This document shows positions 42,271 to 52,428 of a stretch of DNA of 64,000 bases, piece after piece. The notes below the pieces were generated by a model. It saw only the letters and a list, made by a program, of their open reading frames with translations, was not told the origin of the DNA and did not search any database. Origin of the DNA: Geobacter sp. (GTDB taxonomy: Bacteria > Desulfobacterota > Desulfuromonadia > Geobacterales > Pseudopelobacteraceae). The stretch lies in contig VFJW01000070.1 of the NCBI GenBank assembly GCA_009885845.1, forward strand, positions 1 to 64,000, read 5' to 3'. How positions within the stretch are numbered: position 1 is the first letter of the stretch; each line of letters begins with the position of its first letter. The position numbers and the translations under genes were made by a program.

Positions 42271-42936
42271 TCAGAGCAGCGGTTCGTGCGCCAGGCGCTT
42301 CATCTCGGAAATTGTGGCTGCATAATCGAGTGTCCCGAATACGGCGCTCCCGGCGACAAAAACATCAGCGCCGGCATGGGAGATTTTGGCAATATTAGAC
42401 GGTTTGACTCCGCCATCGATCTCCAGTTCGGCTTCAGATCCGCATTGATCGAGCATTGCCCGCAACGAGTGTATTTTTGGCAGACAGGTATCAATAAAAC
42501 TCTGTCCGCCAAATCCGGGATTGACCGTCATCAGCAGCACCAGATCAAGATCATTGATAATGTAATCAAGAACATTCAGCGGAGTGGCCGGGTTGAGTGA
42601 AACACCTGCTTTTTTGCCGAAGGATTTTATCAGCTGAATGCTGCGATGAAGATGATTGGTCGCCTCGGCGTGTACGACGATGATATCTGCACCGGCCGCC
42701 GCGAACTCCGAAATGTAGAGGTCAGGATTCTCAATCATCAGATGGACGTCCAGCGGCAGGGTGGTTACCTTGCGAACCGCTTGGACAATCAGTGGTCCGA
42801 TCGTGATATTGGGAACAAAGTGGCCATCCATGACGTCGATGTGAATGTAGTCGGCACCGGCCGCTTCAACGGCACGGATTTCATCACCAAGACGTGAAAA
42901 GTCAGCAGACAGAATGGATGGGGCGATTTTTTTCAT
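42271..42936 (-). CDS. rpe: Ribulose-phosphate 3-epimerase
   Basis: The 221-residue TIM-barrel protein has all Rpe motifs: [52 protein letters not shown] and [11 protein letters not shown]. It interconverts ribulose-5-phosphate and xylulose-5-phosphate in the pentose phosphate pathway. ATG 42936 is used with GGAG just upstream. It is preceded by rsmB in the same direction, as in many bacteria, with an inverted-repeat element in the gap. Confidence 0.97.
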   Translation of the reverse strand: MKKIAPSILSADFSRLGDEIRAVEAAGADYIHIDVMDGHFVPNITIGPLIVQAVRKVTTLPLDVHLMIENPDLYISEFAAAGADIIVVHAEATNHLHRSIQLIKSFGKKAGVSLNPATPLNVLDYIINDLDLVLLMTVNPGFGGQSFIDTCLPKIHSLRAMLDQCGSEAELEIDGGVKPSNIAKISHAGADVFVAGSAVFGTLDYAATISEMKRLAHEPLL

Positions 42937-42976
42937 GAACGTCTCCAATATAATTCAAAATAATAAAGTATTTGAA

Positions 42977-43105
42977 ACACGGAGCAACGGAGCAACGGAG
43001 AAAGTCAAATGCAATAAACGGGAGGAAAATAAACATATAGGGAAGTATTGAATCGTACCCTTTTTTGTTTCTTTTGGTTTTCTCCGTTGCTCTGTTGCTC
43101 TGTGT
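42977..43105. repeat. Long inverted repeat between rsmB and rpe
   Basis: Two 27-base arms (42977-43003 and 43079-43105) are complementary with only two changes that remain G-T pairs in RNA. Each arm is built of a tandem GGAGCAAC unit. They enclose a 75-base AT-rich centre with no gene. The block fills the intergenic gap and resembles a MITE-like or REP-type insertion. Confidence 0.65.
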
Positions 43106-43125
43106 TATTCGATGCGTTGTATTTT

Positions 43126-44499
43126 TTATTGTACCCTTCTGATTCGTGCAGCGAAGAAGCCATCCATGCCGTGACGGTGCGGCCAGACCCGGAACATGCC
43201 GTAAAACGCAATCAACCGGCTCCATTGGGGAAAAATTTCGTTGAGGTTTTCTAGCACGAAATCGGGATGGTGCGAAAGAAAATCCTCCACTACCTGTTCA
43301 TTTTCCGCCTCTGAGGTTGAACAGGTTGAATAGAGTAGCACACCGCCCGGTTTCAATCTGGAGGCGGCATTCTTCAGCAGGGTTTTCTGGACTGCCGCAA
43401 GGCGGGTAATGTCCCCGGAGAACAGGCGCCATTTCGCTTCGGGATTACGACGGATTACTCCCAGGCCGGAACAGGGAGCGTCGAGCAGAATCCGGTCAAA
43501 ACAGCCGTCCGGAAACGTGTCGGGTTGGTGAAGATCTACTACTGCCGTGGAAACCGAGTTGATGCCAAGCCTTCGCGAGCTCTCCTGCACGAGCGTCAGT
43601 TTTGAGCGGGAGATATCCGTCGCGATCAACTCTCCCCGATCATCCATCTGCTCAGCAATATGACAGGTTTTTCCGCCCGGGGCACAGCAGGCATCCCAGA
43701 TCCGTTCTCCCGGTTCGGCGCCCAGCAGTCGTCCGGCCAACTGGGATGCTTCATCCTGTACGGCAAACAATCCTGCCTCAAAGCCGGGCAGGGAATTGAT
43801 GGTGTGTCGTCCCGCAACTGCAATGCCATCAGGCGAGAAGATACAGGGGGCTGCTTCAATCCCCTGTTTTTCAAATTCCTGCAGCAGTTGGCCACGACCG
43901 GAACGGAGCGTATTGACTCGCAGCGTCAACGGAGGCTGCTGCGATGAAGCCTCCGCAAGCTGTTGTGCCTCGGCAACGCCAAGTTGTGCGATCCACTGTT
44001 CAACCAGCCACTCCGGCTGGGAATGCCGGGCCGCTATTGCTGCCGCCGGTTGTGTACTGATATCGGGAAAGCTGATTGTGTCGCGGCGTCGAAGGTAGTT
44101 TCTGAGGACGGCATTGATCAGCCCGCTGGTACCAGGCGTAATCAGTTTCGCCAGATTGACTGATTCATTGACGGCCGCCGATTCAGGAATACGGTCAAGG
44201 AAGGACAATTGGTACAGGCCGATCCGCAGGATAACCAACGCCAGCGGATCGAGCTCAACCATCGGCTTTTCAAGCAGCTGCTGGAGTATATGATCAAGGG
44301 TTCCCTGCCGTCGCAGCACACCGAATACCAGTTCGGCGTACAGCCCTCTGTCAGGGCCGCTCAACAGACCGTTAGAAAGTTCGATGTCGATCAGACGATC
44401 GGCAAATCCCCCCTCTTTTCTGATGCGCAGAAGGGTCCCGCAGGCAGCTTGACGGGGATTGGCAGAGAAGTCGTCTTTCACGGCACGCTTAATAATCAT
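43126..44499 (-). CDS. rsmB: 16S rRNA m5C967 methyltransferase RsmB (Sun/Fmu)
   Basis: The 457-residue protein has an N-terminal NusB-like RNA-binding domain ([20 protein letters not shown]-like, about 10-140) and a C-terminal SAM domain with [17 protein letters not shown], the first catalytic cysteine in [15 protein letters not shown] and the second in [12 protein letters not shown]. It methylates C967 of 16S rRNA. ATG 44499 overlaps the htpX end by 11 bp and is preceded by GAGGAG at short spacing. It forms a run htpX-rsmB-rpe. Confidence 0.95.
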   Translation of the reverse strand: MIIKRAVKDDFSANPRQAACGTLLRIRKEGGFADRLIDIELSNGLLSGPDRGLYAELVFGVLRRQGTLDHILQQLLEKPMVELDPLALVILRIGLYQLSFLDRIPESAAVNESVNLAKLITPGTSGLINAVLRNYLRRRDTISFPDISTQPAAAIAARHSQPEWLVEQWIAQLGVAEAQQLAEASSQQPPLTLRVNTLRSGRGQLLQEFEKQGIEAAPCIFSPDGIAVAGRHTINSLPGFEAGLFAVQDEASQLAGRLLGAEPGERIWDACCAPGGKTCHIAEQMDDRGELIATDISRSKLTLVQESSRRLGINSVSTAVVDLHQPDTFPDGCFDRILLDAPCSGLGVIRRNPEAKWRLFSGDITRLAAVQKTLLKNAASRLKPGGVLLYSTCSTSEAENEQVVEDFLSHHPDFVLENLNEIFPQWSRLIAFYGMFRVWPHRHGMDGFFAARIRRVQ

Positions 44500-45331
44500 G
44501 ACTCCTCGAGAGGTCTTCAAGCCGCTGTACACGCTCCGCAATCGGAGGGTGAGTGGAAAAGAGCGACATCAACCGGCCGCCGGTCAGTGGGTTGACGATG
44601 AACATGTGGGCGGTGGCGGCATTGGCGTTCATCGGAATCTGCTGGCTTCCCAACTCGAGCTTTTGCAGTGCACGGGCAAGTGACAGAGGGTTGCCGCTGA
44701 TATCGGCTCCGGCGGCATCAGCACTGTACTCACGGGAACGGGAGATGGCCATTTGCACAAGCATGGCGGCAATCGGAGCCAGAATCGCCATCAGGAGCGT
44801 GCCGAATATACCGCCTCCCTCGTCGTCATCACTCCGTCCGCCGACGAACATTGACATATGAGACAGGTAGGTAATTGCACCGGCAAAGGTGGCAGCCACC
44901 GAAGATATGAGGATGTCACGGTTTTTGACGTGTCCCAGCTCATGTGCCATGACGCCCGCCAGCTCTTCATCGGTAAGAAGACGCATTATGCCGGTAGTAG
45001 CGGCGACTGCGGCATGTTCCGGATTACGTCCGGTAGCGAATGCGTTCGGACTGTCGTCCTGAATGACATATACTTTCGGCATCGGCAGGCCTGCCCGTTG
45101 AGCCAGGCGCCGCACAATCCCGTAGAAACGGGGATTATCCTGTTCCTCTATTGACTGTGCTCCGTACATATTCAACACAATTTTATCCGAGAACCAGTAG
45201 GAAAAGAAGTTCATCCCGCCGGCGAGCAGAAAGGCTATAGTCATCCCCCCTCTGCCGCCAATTGCACCGCCGATCAGCATCAGCAGAATAGTCAGGAGAG
45301 CCATCAGGAAAGTCGTTTTTAGTGTATTCAT
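44489..45331 (-). CDS. htpX: Membrane zinc metalloprotease HtpX (M48)
   Basis: The 280-residue protein has two N-terminal membrane helices ([21 protein letters not shown] and [19 protein letters not shown]), the zinc motif HELGH in [15 protein letters not shown] and the third-ligand glutamate in [14 protein letters not shown], followed by two more hydrophobic segments. HtpX helps degrade damaged inner-membrane proteins. ATG 45331 is preferred over an earlier codon at 45343. It heads the htpX-rsmB-rpe run. Confidence 0.95.
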   Translation of the reverse strand: MNTLKTTFLMALLTILLMLIGGAIGGRGGMTIAFLLAGGMNFFSYWFSDKIVLNMYGAQSIEEQDNPRFYGIVRRLAQRAGLPMPKVYVIQDDSPNAFATGRNPEHAAVAATTGIMRLLTDEELAGVMAHELGHVKNRDILISSVAATFAGAITYLSHMSMFVGGRSDDDEGGGIFGTLLMAILAPIAAMLVQMAISRSREYSADAAGADISGNPLSLARALQKLELGSQQIPMNANAATAHMFIVNPLTGGRLMSLFSTHPPIAERVQRLEDLSRSHDY

Positions 45332-45473
45332 TACGAACCTCACGTAAACTTTAGTTGTTTGTCTGATAATACGTACCGACTACCATGATAAACATCTAGA
45401 GAAAAAAGTGCAAGGGCAGGCAACAGGTCGAGTTATTATGTCGGTAAATACGGCTATTTATCTGCTATTTATC

Positions 45474-45502
45474 TTGCATACCCCCGGATGATTTGCTATA
45501 GT
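45474..45502 (+). promoter_or_regulatory. Promoter of the radical SAM gene
   Basis: TTGCAT (45474-45479), a 17-base spacer and TATAGT (45497-45502), 42 bp before the start codon. Confidence 0.6.
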
Positions 45503-45543
45503 TCCAGACCTTCTGAATCTCGCATAAGAACTGAATTTAATTA

Positions 45544-48015
45544 ATGAATCTTCTCGCTGTCGAAAAACCTGCCCGTTATATGGGTGGCGAAATGGGCTCA
45601 ATCCGCAAGGACAGTGCCGATCTGCGCTTTGCTCTCGCGTTCCCGGATGTGTATGAAGTCGGCATGAGCCATCTCGGACTGAAGATTTTGTACCACCTGC
45701 TGAATGAGCTTGAAGGCATAGCAGCGGAGCGTGTTTTTGCGCCCTGGCCGGATATGGAGACACAGATGCTGTCCGCCGGCGTCCCGCTGGCTACTCTGGA
45801 AACCGGCACCCCCCTCTCAGAGTGCGATATTATCGGCTTTACCCTGCAGTACGAGCTTTCCTATACCAATATCCTGAACATGCTCCGCCTGGGCGGCATT
45901 CCGCTTCTGGCGAGCGAGCGCGACAACTCATTCCCGCTGATCCTTGCCGGCGGACCCTGCGCCTATAATCCGGAACCACTGGTGCCGTTTTTTGACGCTG
46001 TGCTGCTCGGAGATGGCGAAGAAGCTGTCGTGGAAATTGCCCAGGCAGTTTTGGAGGCAAAAAAAGCGGGAGGGACAAAGGATCAGCTGCTTGCGCGATT
46101 GTCTGCAATCGAAGGGGTCTACATTCCTTCATATTTTGAACCGCTGTATGCTCCCGACCACACCCTGTCCGCAGTCACCCCTCTTAAACCTGGTTATGCA
46201 TCGGTTCGGCGGCGTTTTTTAGCCGATCTTGACGCAGCCCCCTATCCGGATTCTCCCGTCGTGCCGTTTATGAAGACTATTCATGACCGAGTCGCAGTTG
46301 AGATTGCCCGCGGCTGCACCCGGGGATGTCGTTTCTGTCAGGCCGGATACGTCTATCGTCCGCTGCGCGAGCGATCTCCGGAAACTATTTTGAATGTCAT
46401 CGAAAAATCACTCAAAGCAACGGGATATGACGAGATTTCTCTGCTCTCGCTTTCAACCGGTGATTATTCATGCGTCACTCCGCTGGTGACCGAACTGATG
46501 TCCCGTTACGCAGAAGATCGTGTGGCTGTTTCGCTTCCATCCCTGCGAGTCGGGAGCTTGTCTGATGAGCTGATTGATGAGATTAAAAAAGTCCGCAAGA
46601 CCGGCTTTACTCTGGCTCCGGAAGCCGGAAGCGACCGGATGCGGCAGGTCATTAACAAGGGCATTACCGAAGCTGATCTCATCGCCGGGGCTGCAGCAAT
46701 CTATGGAGCCGGCTGGCGCCTGATCAAGCTGTACTTCATGATCGGCCTGCCGGGCGAGACGGCTGAAGATGTTGCACAGATTGCAACACTGGCGCGTAAA
46801 GTCAAAGATCAGTCAAAAGGGAGCGGTGTTTCCGGCGATGTTACTGTTGCCGTCAGTACCTTTGTTCCCAAGGCGCATACACCATTTCAATGGGAACCTC
46901 AGATTTCCATGCAGGAAACCACCGATTTTCAGTATCAGCTGCATTGCGATCTTAAAAAACGCAAGCTGAAGTTCAAATGGCAGGATGCGCCGCTTTCGTT
47001 TATGGAAGGTGTCTTTGCTCGCGGAGATCGCCGTCTGGCACCGGTTCTGATTCGTGCGGTTGAACTCGGCTGCCGCTTTGACGGATGGCACGAACACTTT
47101 TCCCTCCAACGCTGGCTGCAGGCTTTTGCCGATTGCGGCGTTGAGCCCGAATGGTATCTGCGCCGCCGTGAACTGGATGAAATTCTGCCGTGGGATCACC
47201 TTGATTGCGGCGTTACGCGTGAATTTCTCTTGGCCGAACGGAAGCAGGCTCTTGCCGAAGCAGCAACGACTGATTGCCGCGACGGCAGCTGCAGTGCCTG
47301 CGGTATCTGCGATTTTACTGTAGTGACCAACCGGATTTCCGGAAATGCGAACCTCCCGCCGCGACCGGTGAAACCGTTCGAAGAGCCGACCGCTGCACGG
47401 ATGCGCCTCAGATTTTCCAAAACAGGGGTCATGCGATATTTGAGTCACCTCGAGCTTATTACTGTCTTTACCCGTGCCGTCAGCAGGGGGGGGGTACCGA
47501 TCCTTTTTTCACTCGGTTTTCATCCGCATCCCCGTTTCTCCTTTGGAACGGCGACATCTGTGGGAGTAGAGTCCCGTGCAGAATACATGGATATGTTTGT
47601 TGCCGCCGGCATGGCCTCTCTTGAGGTACAGGACCGTCTGAACGCAGTGCTCCCGGAGGGATTGCGGATTATGGAGTGTGAGGAAACAGCCGCCAAATCA
47701 CCATCCATCTCAACTCTGATTGATGCTACCCATTACCGGATAACGTTTGATAAAGCGGAGCCGGAACATTTGCAGAGACAATGTGTGCAGTTTATGGCAC
47801 AGACCACGTGTGTTATTCAGCGTACTAAAAAAGGAGTGACCCAGGCCGTAGACCTGCGGGGAGAAACCGTCACTCTTTCTGCAGAGGGACAGGTTCTTGA
47901 TCTGGTCGCCCGAAGAGGCAAGCCGGTAGAGTTTGCCCGGGCAATTACCGGTGACGAGACACTACAGGGAGATAACATTCAGGTTGAGAAACGTGATGTT
48001 ATCTTCGCCCAATAA
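45544..48015 (+). CDS. B12-binding-type radical SAM protein with C-terminal DUF2344 domain (TIGR03960/TIGR03936-like)
   Basis: The 823-residue protein joins an N-terminal B12-binding-like domain (LRFALAFPDVYEVGMSHLG), a radical SAM core with the cluster motif CTRGCRFCQAGY (about residue 258), a cysteine cluster near 580 (CRDGSCSACGIC) and a C-terminal DUF2344 domain (MRLRFSKTGVMRYLSHLELI). This fusion is found next to RNase E/G genes in many anaerobes, as here. Its reaction is not known to me; an RNA-modification role is often suggested from this linkage. Confidence 0.92.
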   Translation: MNLLAVEKPARYMGGEMGSIRKDSADLRFALAFPDVYEVGMSHLGLKILYHLLNELEGIAAERVFAPWPDMETQMLSAGVPLATLETGTPLSECDIIGFTLQYELSYTNILNMLRLGGIPLLASERDNSFPLILAGGPCAYNPEPLVPFFDAVLLGDGEEAVVEIAQAVLEAKKAGGTKDQLLARLSAIEGVYIPSYFEPLYAPDHTLSAVTPLKPGYASVRRRFLADLDAAPYPDSPVVPFMKTIHDRVAVEIARGCTRGCRFCQAGYVYRPLRERSPETILNVIEKSLKATGYDEISLLSLSTGDYSCVTPLVTELMSRYAEDRVAVSLPSLRVGSLSDELIDEIKKVRKTGFTLAPEAGSDRMRQVINKGITEADLIAGAAAIYGAGWRLIKLYFMIGLPGETAEDVAQIATLARKVKDQSKGSGVSGDVTVAVSTFVPKAHTPFQWEPQISMQETTDFQYQLHCDLKKRKLKFKWQDAPLSFMEGVFARGDRRLAPVLIRAVELGCRFDGWHEHFSLQRWLQAFADCGVEPEWYLRRRELDEILPWDHLDCGVTREFLLAERKQALAEAATTDCRDGSCSACGICDFTVVTNRISGNANLPPRPVKPFEEPTAARMRLRFSKTGVMRYLSHLELITVFTRAVSRGGVPILFSLGFHPHPRFSFGTATSVGVESRAEYMDMFVAAGMASLEVQDRLNAVLPEGLRIMECEETAAKSPSISTLIDATHYRITFDKAEPEHLQRQCVQFMAQTTCVIQRTKKGVTQAVDLRGETVTLSAEGQVLDLVARRGKPVEFARAITGDETLQGDNIQVEKRDVIFAQ

Positions 48016-48066
48016 CAATTGAAACCAGTTTGTTTTATATATTTCAGGTAAACGGAGAACATCACT

Positions 48067-49593
48067 ATGGGAGCTGAATTAGTAATTAATGCCGCCTCCC
48101 ACGAAACCCGCATCGCGCTGATTGAGAACGGTACCATTACCGAACTTTATATCGAACGCAGCCGTGAAAAGGGAATTGTGGGTAACATTTACAAAGGAAG
48201 GGTCATTCGCGTTCTGCCTGGAATGCAGGCTGCTTTCGTGGATATCGGCCTGGAAAAAGCTGCGTTCCTCTACGTTGCAGATGTCTTTGATGCGATCGAG
48301 GAGTATGAGTCACTGTTGTATGCCGGCAACAAAAAAGATGATGAACCGGTTGAAGAACAGGACAGTAATGACCGTCCTGAATTTCGGCCGCTCCATCCTA
48401 TTGAGGATCTGCTGCAGGAAGGGCAGGAACTGCTGGTGCAGATATCCAAGGAGCCCCTCGGCACCAAGGGGGCCCGGATAACGTCTCATATTTCGCTGCC
48501 GGGTCGCCATCTGGTATATATGCCGACGGTTGACCATATCGGGATTTCCCGGCGTATCGAGGATGAGGAAGAGCGCGAACGCCTGAGAGAGGCCGTTGAT
48601 CGATTAAAAAAACCGGGTTCCGGTTACATTGTCAGAACCGTTTCTGAGGGGAAGAGCGAAGAAGATCTGGTTGCTGACATGCAGTATCTGTCCACGGTGT
48701 GGGAGGAAATATCAAAACGGCAGCTGAAGGCTGCGGTACCGTCACTGCTGCATTCGGATCTGGATGTCGTCCAGAAGGTGGTTCGGGACATTGTTACCGA
48801 GCAGGTCGATAAAATTGTTGTCGATTCAAAGATCGACTACGACCGGATAGTGCATTTTATTTCGACCTTTGCGTCAAAGATGAAATATACGATTGAACTG
48901 TATGACGAAGAAGAGCCTATTTTCGATCATTACGGGCTGGAGGTAGAAATCAGCAGGGCGTTGGGGAGAAAGGTCTGGCTCAAATCGGGCGGCTATATCA
49001 TCATCGAGCAGACTGAGGCCTTGAGCGCAGTTGATGTCAACACCGGGCGCTTTGTCGGCAAGCATAATCTGGAAGACACCATCCTGAAAACCAATCTGGA
49101 AGCGGTCAAGGAGATTGCATACCAACTACGATTGCGGAACATCGGCGGGATCATCATAATTGACTTTATTGACATGGAAAAAGAGGTCAATCGGGAAAAG
49201 GTCTACGGGGCACTGGAAGAGGCGCTGAAGGCGGATAAATCAAAGACCAATATTCTGAAAATCTCTGAGCTGGGTCTGGTTGAGATGACCAGAAAACGAG
49301 TGCGCGAGAATATCAGCCGTATGATGTGTGAGCCCTGCAGCTACTGTGAAGGGCGTGGCTATATCAAATCAAAAATAACGGTCTGTCATGAGATATTCCG
49401 CGAATTGCGGCGTGAAATGCTTGACGTTCGCGGCACTAAAGCGACGGTTACCGTTCATCCACAGGTTGCGGACCTCCTCTACGATGAAGAGCGGCGGGGA
49501 CTTGAAGAGCTGGAAAAGAAATTTAAAAAAAGAATCACCGTGCGGGCCAAGCCGGGCTTCCATCAGGAACAGTTTGAAATTACCATTAACTGA
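48067..49593 (+). CDS. rng: Ribonuclease E/G family endoribonuclease
   Basis: The 508-residue protein has an S1 RNA-binding domain (about 35-130; GNIYKGRVIRVLPGMQAAFVDIG), the catalytic domain with the metal-binding aspartates in SAVDVNTGRFVG and IIIIDFIDME, and the zinc-link cysteines in CEPCSYCEGRGY. It has no long C-terminal scaffold, so it is of RNase G type. It processes rRNA ends and turns over mRNA. It follows the radical SAM gene by 51 bp and ends in a good terminator. Confidence 0.95.
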   Translation: MGAELVINAASHETRIALIENGTITELYIERSREKGIVGNIYKGRVIRVLPGMQAAFVDIGLEKAAFLYVADVFDAIEEYESLLYAGNKKDDEPVEEQDSNDRPEFRPLHPIEDLLQEGQELLVQISKEPLGTKGARITSHISLPGRHLVYMPTVDHIGISRRIEDEEERERLREAVDRLKKPGSGYIVRTVSEGKSEEDLVADMQYLSTVWEEISKRQLKAAVPSLLHSDLDVVQKVVRDIVTEQVDKIVVDSKIDYDRIVHFISTFASKMKYTIELYDEEEPIFDHYGLEVEISRALGRKVWLKSGGYIIIEQTEALSAVDVNTGRFVGKHNLEDTILKTNLEAVKEIAYQLRLRNIGGIIIIDFIDMEKEVNREKVYGALEEALKADKSKTNILKISELGLVEMTRKRVRENISRMMCEPCSYCEGRGYIKSKITVCHEIFRELRREMLDVRGTKATVTVHPQVADLLYDEERRGLEELEKKFKKRITVRAKPGFHQEQFEITIN

Positions 49594-49623
49594 CCGGTCA
49601 GTCACACACGGTTCCGGCAATGC

Positions 49624-49660
49624 AACGAGGCGAGGACATGAGTCCCCGCCTCGTTTTGTT
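49624..49660 (+). terminator. Rho-independent terminator of the rng transcript
   Basis: Arms AACGAGGCG and CGCCTCGTT with inner AGGAC/GTCC pairing, followed by TTTTGTTTG. Confidence 0.85.
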
Positions 49661-49685
49661 TGATAGTGACTGAGGTTGTTGTCAG

Positions 49686-49871
49686 CTATGCAGCTTTACT
49701 GTTGAGTCCGTCCTGCTCATAGTGAGCGGAAAAATACCCCATTGCCTCACGCATGATATCAGACACGCTTTTGTGAGTGGTTTTCATAAGGTTTTCCAGG
49801 TGGTCACGCTCCTCATCACTCACTCTCATTGAAATAACATTGTAGCGTGGATTTTCTCTCATTCTTCCCAT
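49686..49871 (-). CDS. Ribbon-helix-helix DNA-binding protein
   Basis: The 61-residue protein (YNVISMRVSDEERDHLENLMKTTHKSVSDIMREAMGYF) has the beta strand plus two helices of a MetJ/Arc (CopG-type) repressor. AAGGAG 9-10 bases upstream supports ATG 49871. No toxin gene is adjacent, so it may be a stand-alone regulator. A TGTATACA palindrome in the upstream region (about 49932-49939) could be its operator; the same octamer occurs upstream of sfrB. Confidence 0.75.
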   Translation of the reverse strand: MGRMRENPRYNVISMRVSDEERDHLENLMKTTHKSVSDIMREAMGYFSAHYEQDGLNSKAA

Positions 49872-50007
49872 GGTAAATACTCCTTCCTGTTTTATTATTG
49901 TTTGTCTTGAGTTCATTTTAACTAATATGCTGTATACATAGCTAATATCATGCCAAACGCGAATAATAAAAATTATGTCTTTAAATACAGCGTGTTATAA
50001 ATATCAC

Positions 50008-50023
50008 TGGCGCCCCCTTTGCA
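50008..50023 (+). promoter_or_regulatory. Sigma-54 promoter pointing into the 3' end of the sigma-54 activator gene
   Basis: TGGCGCCCCCTTTGCA fits the -24/-12 consensus with GG at 50009-50010 and GC at 50021-50022, exactly ten bases apart. It would transcribe rightward, antisense to the activator gene that ends at 50116. No open reading frame of useful length follows. Confidence 0.6.
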
Positions 50024-50115
50024 CCGCATGACAAAAAGGTGAGCAAAAAATGGCACATAGTGGCCAAAAGTATACACCACTTTAAAACGGGTGAATTTAC
50101 TCAGTCGTAGGTTTA

Positions 50116-52392
50116 TCAGGGAATCTGTTTTGAGCGGCGCTTTACTTCGATGCCATGCTTTTCAAGCAGACGATAAAAGGTACGACGGGGGAGATTCGCA
50201 AGGCGGGCCGCTTTGGCAACGTTACCATCGGTTTCTTCAAGATAGCGCACAATAATATTCTTCTCCGTTCGAACGACCTGCAGTTCGCGTTCGGCCTTGA
50301 AAGAGATCCGTCGACGATTAACATCAATGTCGAGGCAGGATTCGAAGGTATCGGTAAAAATGGTGGGAAGATTTTCGAGACGGATTATGCCGTCTTTGAC
50401 GAGGACGGCACTCCGTTCGATGACATTCTGCATCTCCCGGATATTTCCGGGCCAGGGGTAGTGCTGCATCGCCTTGACGGCCCGGTCTTCGATACCGCCA
50501 ATATTCTTGTTGAGTTTTTTTCTGGCCTTTTCGAGAAAATGACGTGCCAGCTCCGGAACGGAGACTGCTCTCTCTCTGAGCGGCGGCAGTTCGATAGAAA
50601 AAACATTGAGGCGGTAATACAGATCCTCGCGAAACCAGCCGTCCCGGATCCCCTGTTCAAGATCCTTGTTCGTGGCAGCAATCAAGCGGACGTCAACCTT
50701 TTTAGAGGTAACACCACCCACCGGACGCACCTCTCCCATATCCAGTATTCGCAGCAGTTCAGCTTGCAGCTTCGGAGTGATGTCACCGATTTCGTCAAGA
50801 AAAATAGTCCCGCCGTCAGCCGCCTCAAATAATCCTTTTTTGTCAGCTATCGCCCCGGTAAATGACCCTTTTTTATGGCCGAACAGTTCGCTCTCCAGCA
50901 GCGAGTCAGTCAGCGTCGTACAGTTGACCGTCATGAGCGGTTTATCGTTGCGTTGACTGTAGCGGTGGATGGCCCGTGCTGTCAGCTCCTTGCCAGTGCC
51001 GGTTTCACCCCTGATCAGAACAGTGGTCGGAGTCGGCCCCACCTGATGGATCAGTTCCATTACCTCTCTGATCCCGGGGTCACTGCCGACGATAAGGTCG
51101 TCTCCCGCCTGTCGATCCAGCTCACGTTTGACCAACTCGTACTTCTGCATCAGATGACCGCGTTCTTCCTCAATCAGCTGTATGTTGTGCGGAAGGCACA
51201 TTTCAATATCGGCCAGCCCCTGAAACACAGCAACAGCGTGCTCACGACAGGTGTTATAGCCGCAGGCACGGCAATTCAATTCATCTCCCTGCGTAAATTT
51301 GTTCGTTGAGTGGAGAATCCGCTTGATGTCATCCTTACCGGGCGGCGCCAGTTTTTTTGATTTGTCCGAGTATGCCCGAGCAAGATCAGGAAGGAGTGCA
51401 GTCGACCGATAGTGAGCAGCAGTGTCATGGCCTGGACTGGAATTGTTGTGATTTAGAATCAGCTTACGCTTGAAAAAATGATTAAGTTCTTTGTCTCGGG
51501 CCGGACCATCAATACAGCCGCCGTCACAGAAACGGAGATCAACGAACTTCGGTGAAATTCTGCCCGCAGCCAGATCACGAATAATCCCGATTGTATGTGC
51601 TTCACCTTCGGCACAGATAGTTTCGTTGTCCTTAAAATCGGTCTTAATACCAAAAACCTTGAGCGAGCCGCCGGTAAGCGAAAAAATACGCCCACCTTCC
51701 GGATCAACACCATCAAACGGCATTTCAGTCAGGTTATCCGGTGTTATACCCCTGTTTTTGAATAGCTTTTCGATCTCCTGATAGGTCAGTACAACATCTA
51801 TGGCCCCGGAAGATTCCCCCTGGATTTCGAATTTGGCCGCAATACAGGTGCTGACATAGACAACCCGGGTTTCCTCGCCGAGAACACCCTTAATGAAGCG
51901 ACCCATGGCGATCATCGGTGAAACAATCGGCATTATGTTGGGAACCAGCGATGGATAATGGCGCTCGATCAGATCAACAACCGCCGGACAGTGTGAAGAA
52001 ATCAGAGGCTGATCCGAGGAGTCAAGCGTGTCGCGGTAACTACCGGCAATCATACACGCTCCGTATGCACCTTCATGCACCTCACTGAAGCCGAGGCTTT
52101 TTAAGGCGGCTACCAACTGACCGGGCTGCAGGTTATGAAAAAAAGCCGGGAAAGAGCAGCCGAGCACTGCAACAACCGGAGACCCCGATGCCAGCATCTC
52201 CTGTGTTCTGACCATGCGATCAACGACCACTTTGGCATTTTGTGGACAACTCAGGCAATTGCCACAACCAATGCAGCGATCATACATGATCTGCGCAAAG
52301 CCGCCGTCAACCTTGATGGCCTTGACCGGACAGCTTCGGACACAGGAATAGCAGCGGCGACAACGTTCTTTATAGGTGACGATTGGTTCCAT
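50116..52392 (-). CDS. Sigma-54 activator with ferredoxin and Fe-hydrogenase-like sensor domains
   Basis: The 758-residue protein has an N-terminal 2[4Fe-4S] ferredoxin domain (CRRCYSCVRSCP and CIGCGNCLSCP), an iron-only-hydrogenase large-subunit-like domain (about 75-340), a further Fe-S motif (CRACGYNTC, about 380), an AAA+ sigma-54 activator domain with Walker A GETGTGKE, the GAFTGA-loop variant GSFTGA and a C-terminal Fis-type helix-turn-helix (NVAKAARLANLPRRTFYRLL). Such proteins are thought to sense H2 or redox state and to activate hydrogenase genes. No hydrogenase gene is in the window. The start codon lies 8 bases from the -10 box, so the message is probably leaderless. Confidence 0.92.
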   Translation of the reverse strand: MEPIVTYKERCRRCYSCVRSCPVKAIKVDGGFAQIMYDRCIGCGNCLSCPQNAKVVVDRMVRTQEMLASGSPVVAVLGCSFPAFFHNLQPGQLVAALKSLGFSEVHEGAYGACMIAGSYRDTLDSSDQPLISSHCPAVVDLIERHYPSLVPNIMPIVSPMIAMGRFIKGVLGEETRVVYVSTCIAAKFEIQGESSGAIDVVLTYQEIEKLFKNRGITPDNLTEMPFDGVDPEGGRIFSLTGGSLKVFGIKTDFKDNETICAEGEAHTIGIIRDLAAGRISPKFVDLRFCDGGCIDGPARDKELNHFFKRKLILNHNNSSPGHDTAAHYRSTALLPDLARAYSDKSKKLAPPGKDDIKRILHSTNKFTQGDELNCRACGYNTCREHAVAVFQGLADIEMCLPHNIQLIEEERGHLMQKYELVKRELDRQAGDDLIVGSDPGIREVMELIHQVGPTPTTVLIRGETGTGKELTARAIHRYSQRNDKPLMTVNCTTLTDSLLESELFGHKKGSFTGAIADKKGLFEAADGGTIFLDEIGDITPKLQAELLRILDMGEVRPVGGVTSKKVDVRLIAATNKDLEQGIRDGWFREDLYYRLNVFSIELPPLRERAVSVPELARHFLEKARKKLNKNIGGIEDRAVKAMQHYPWPGNIREMQNVIERSAVLVKDGIIRLENLPTIFTDTFESCLDIDVNRRRISFKAERELQVVRTEKNIIVRYLEETDGNVAKAARLANLPRRTFYRLLEKHGIEVKRRSKQIP

Positions 52393-52399
52393 GATACTG

Positions 52400-52428
52400 T
52401 TTATATACTAATTTACCGGAGTGTGCAA
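52400..52428 (-). promoter_or_regulatory. Promoter of the sigma-54 activator gene
   Basis: On the minus strand TTGCAC (52428-52423), a 17-base spacer and TATAAA (52405-52400); seven bases separate TATAAA from the ATG at 52392. Confidence 0.65.
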
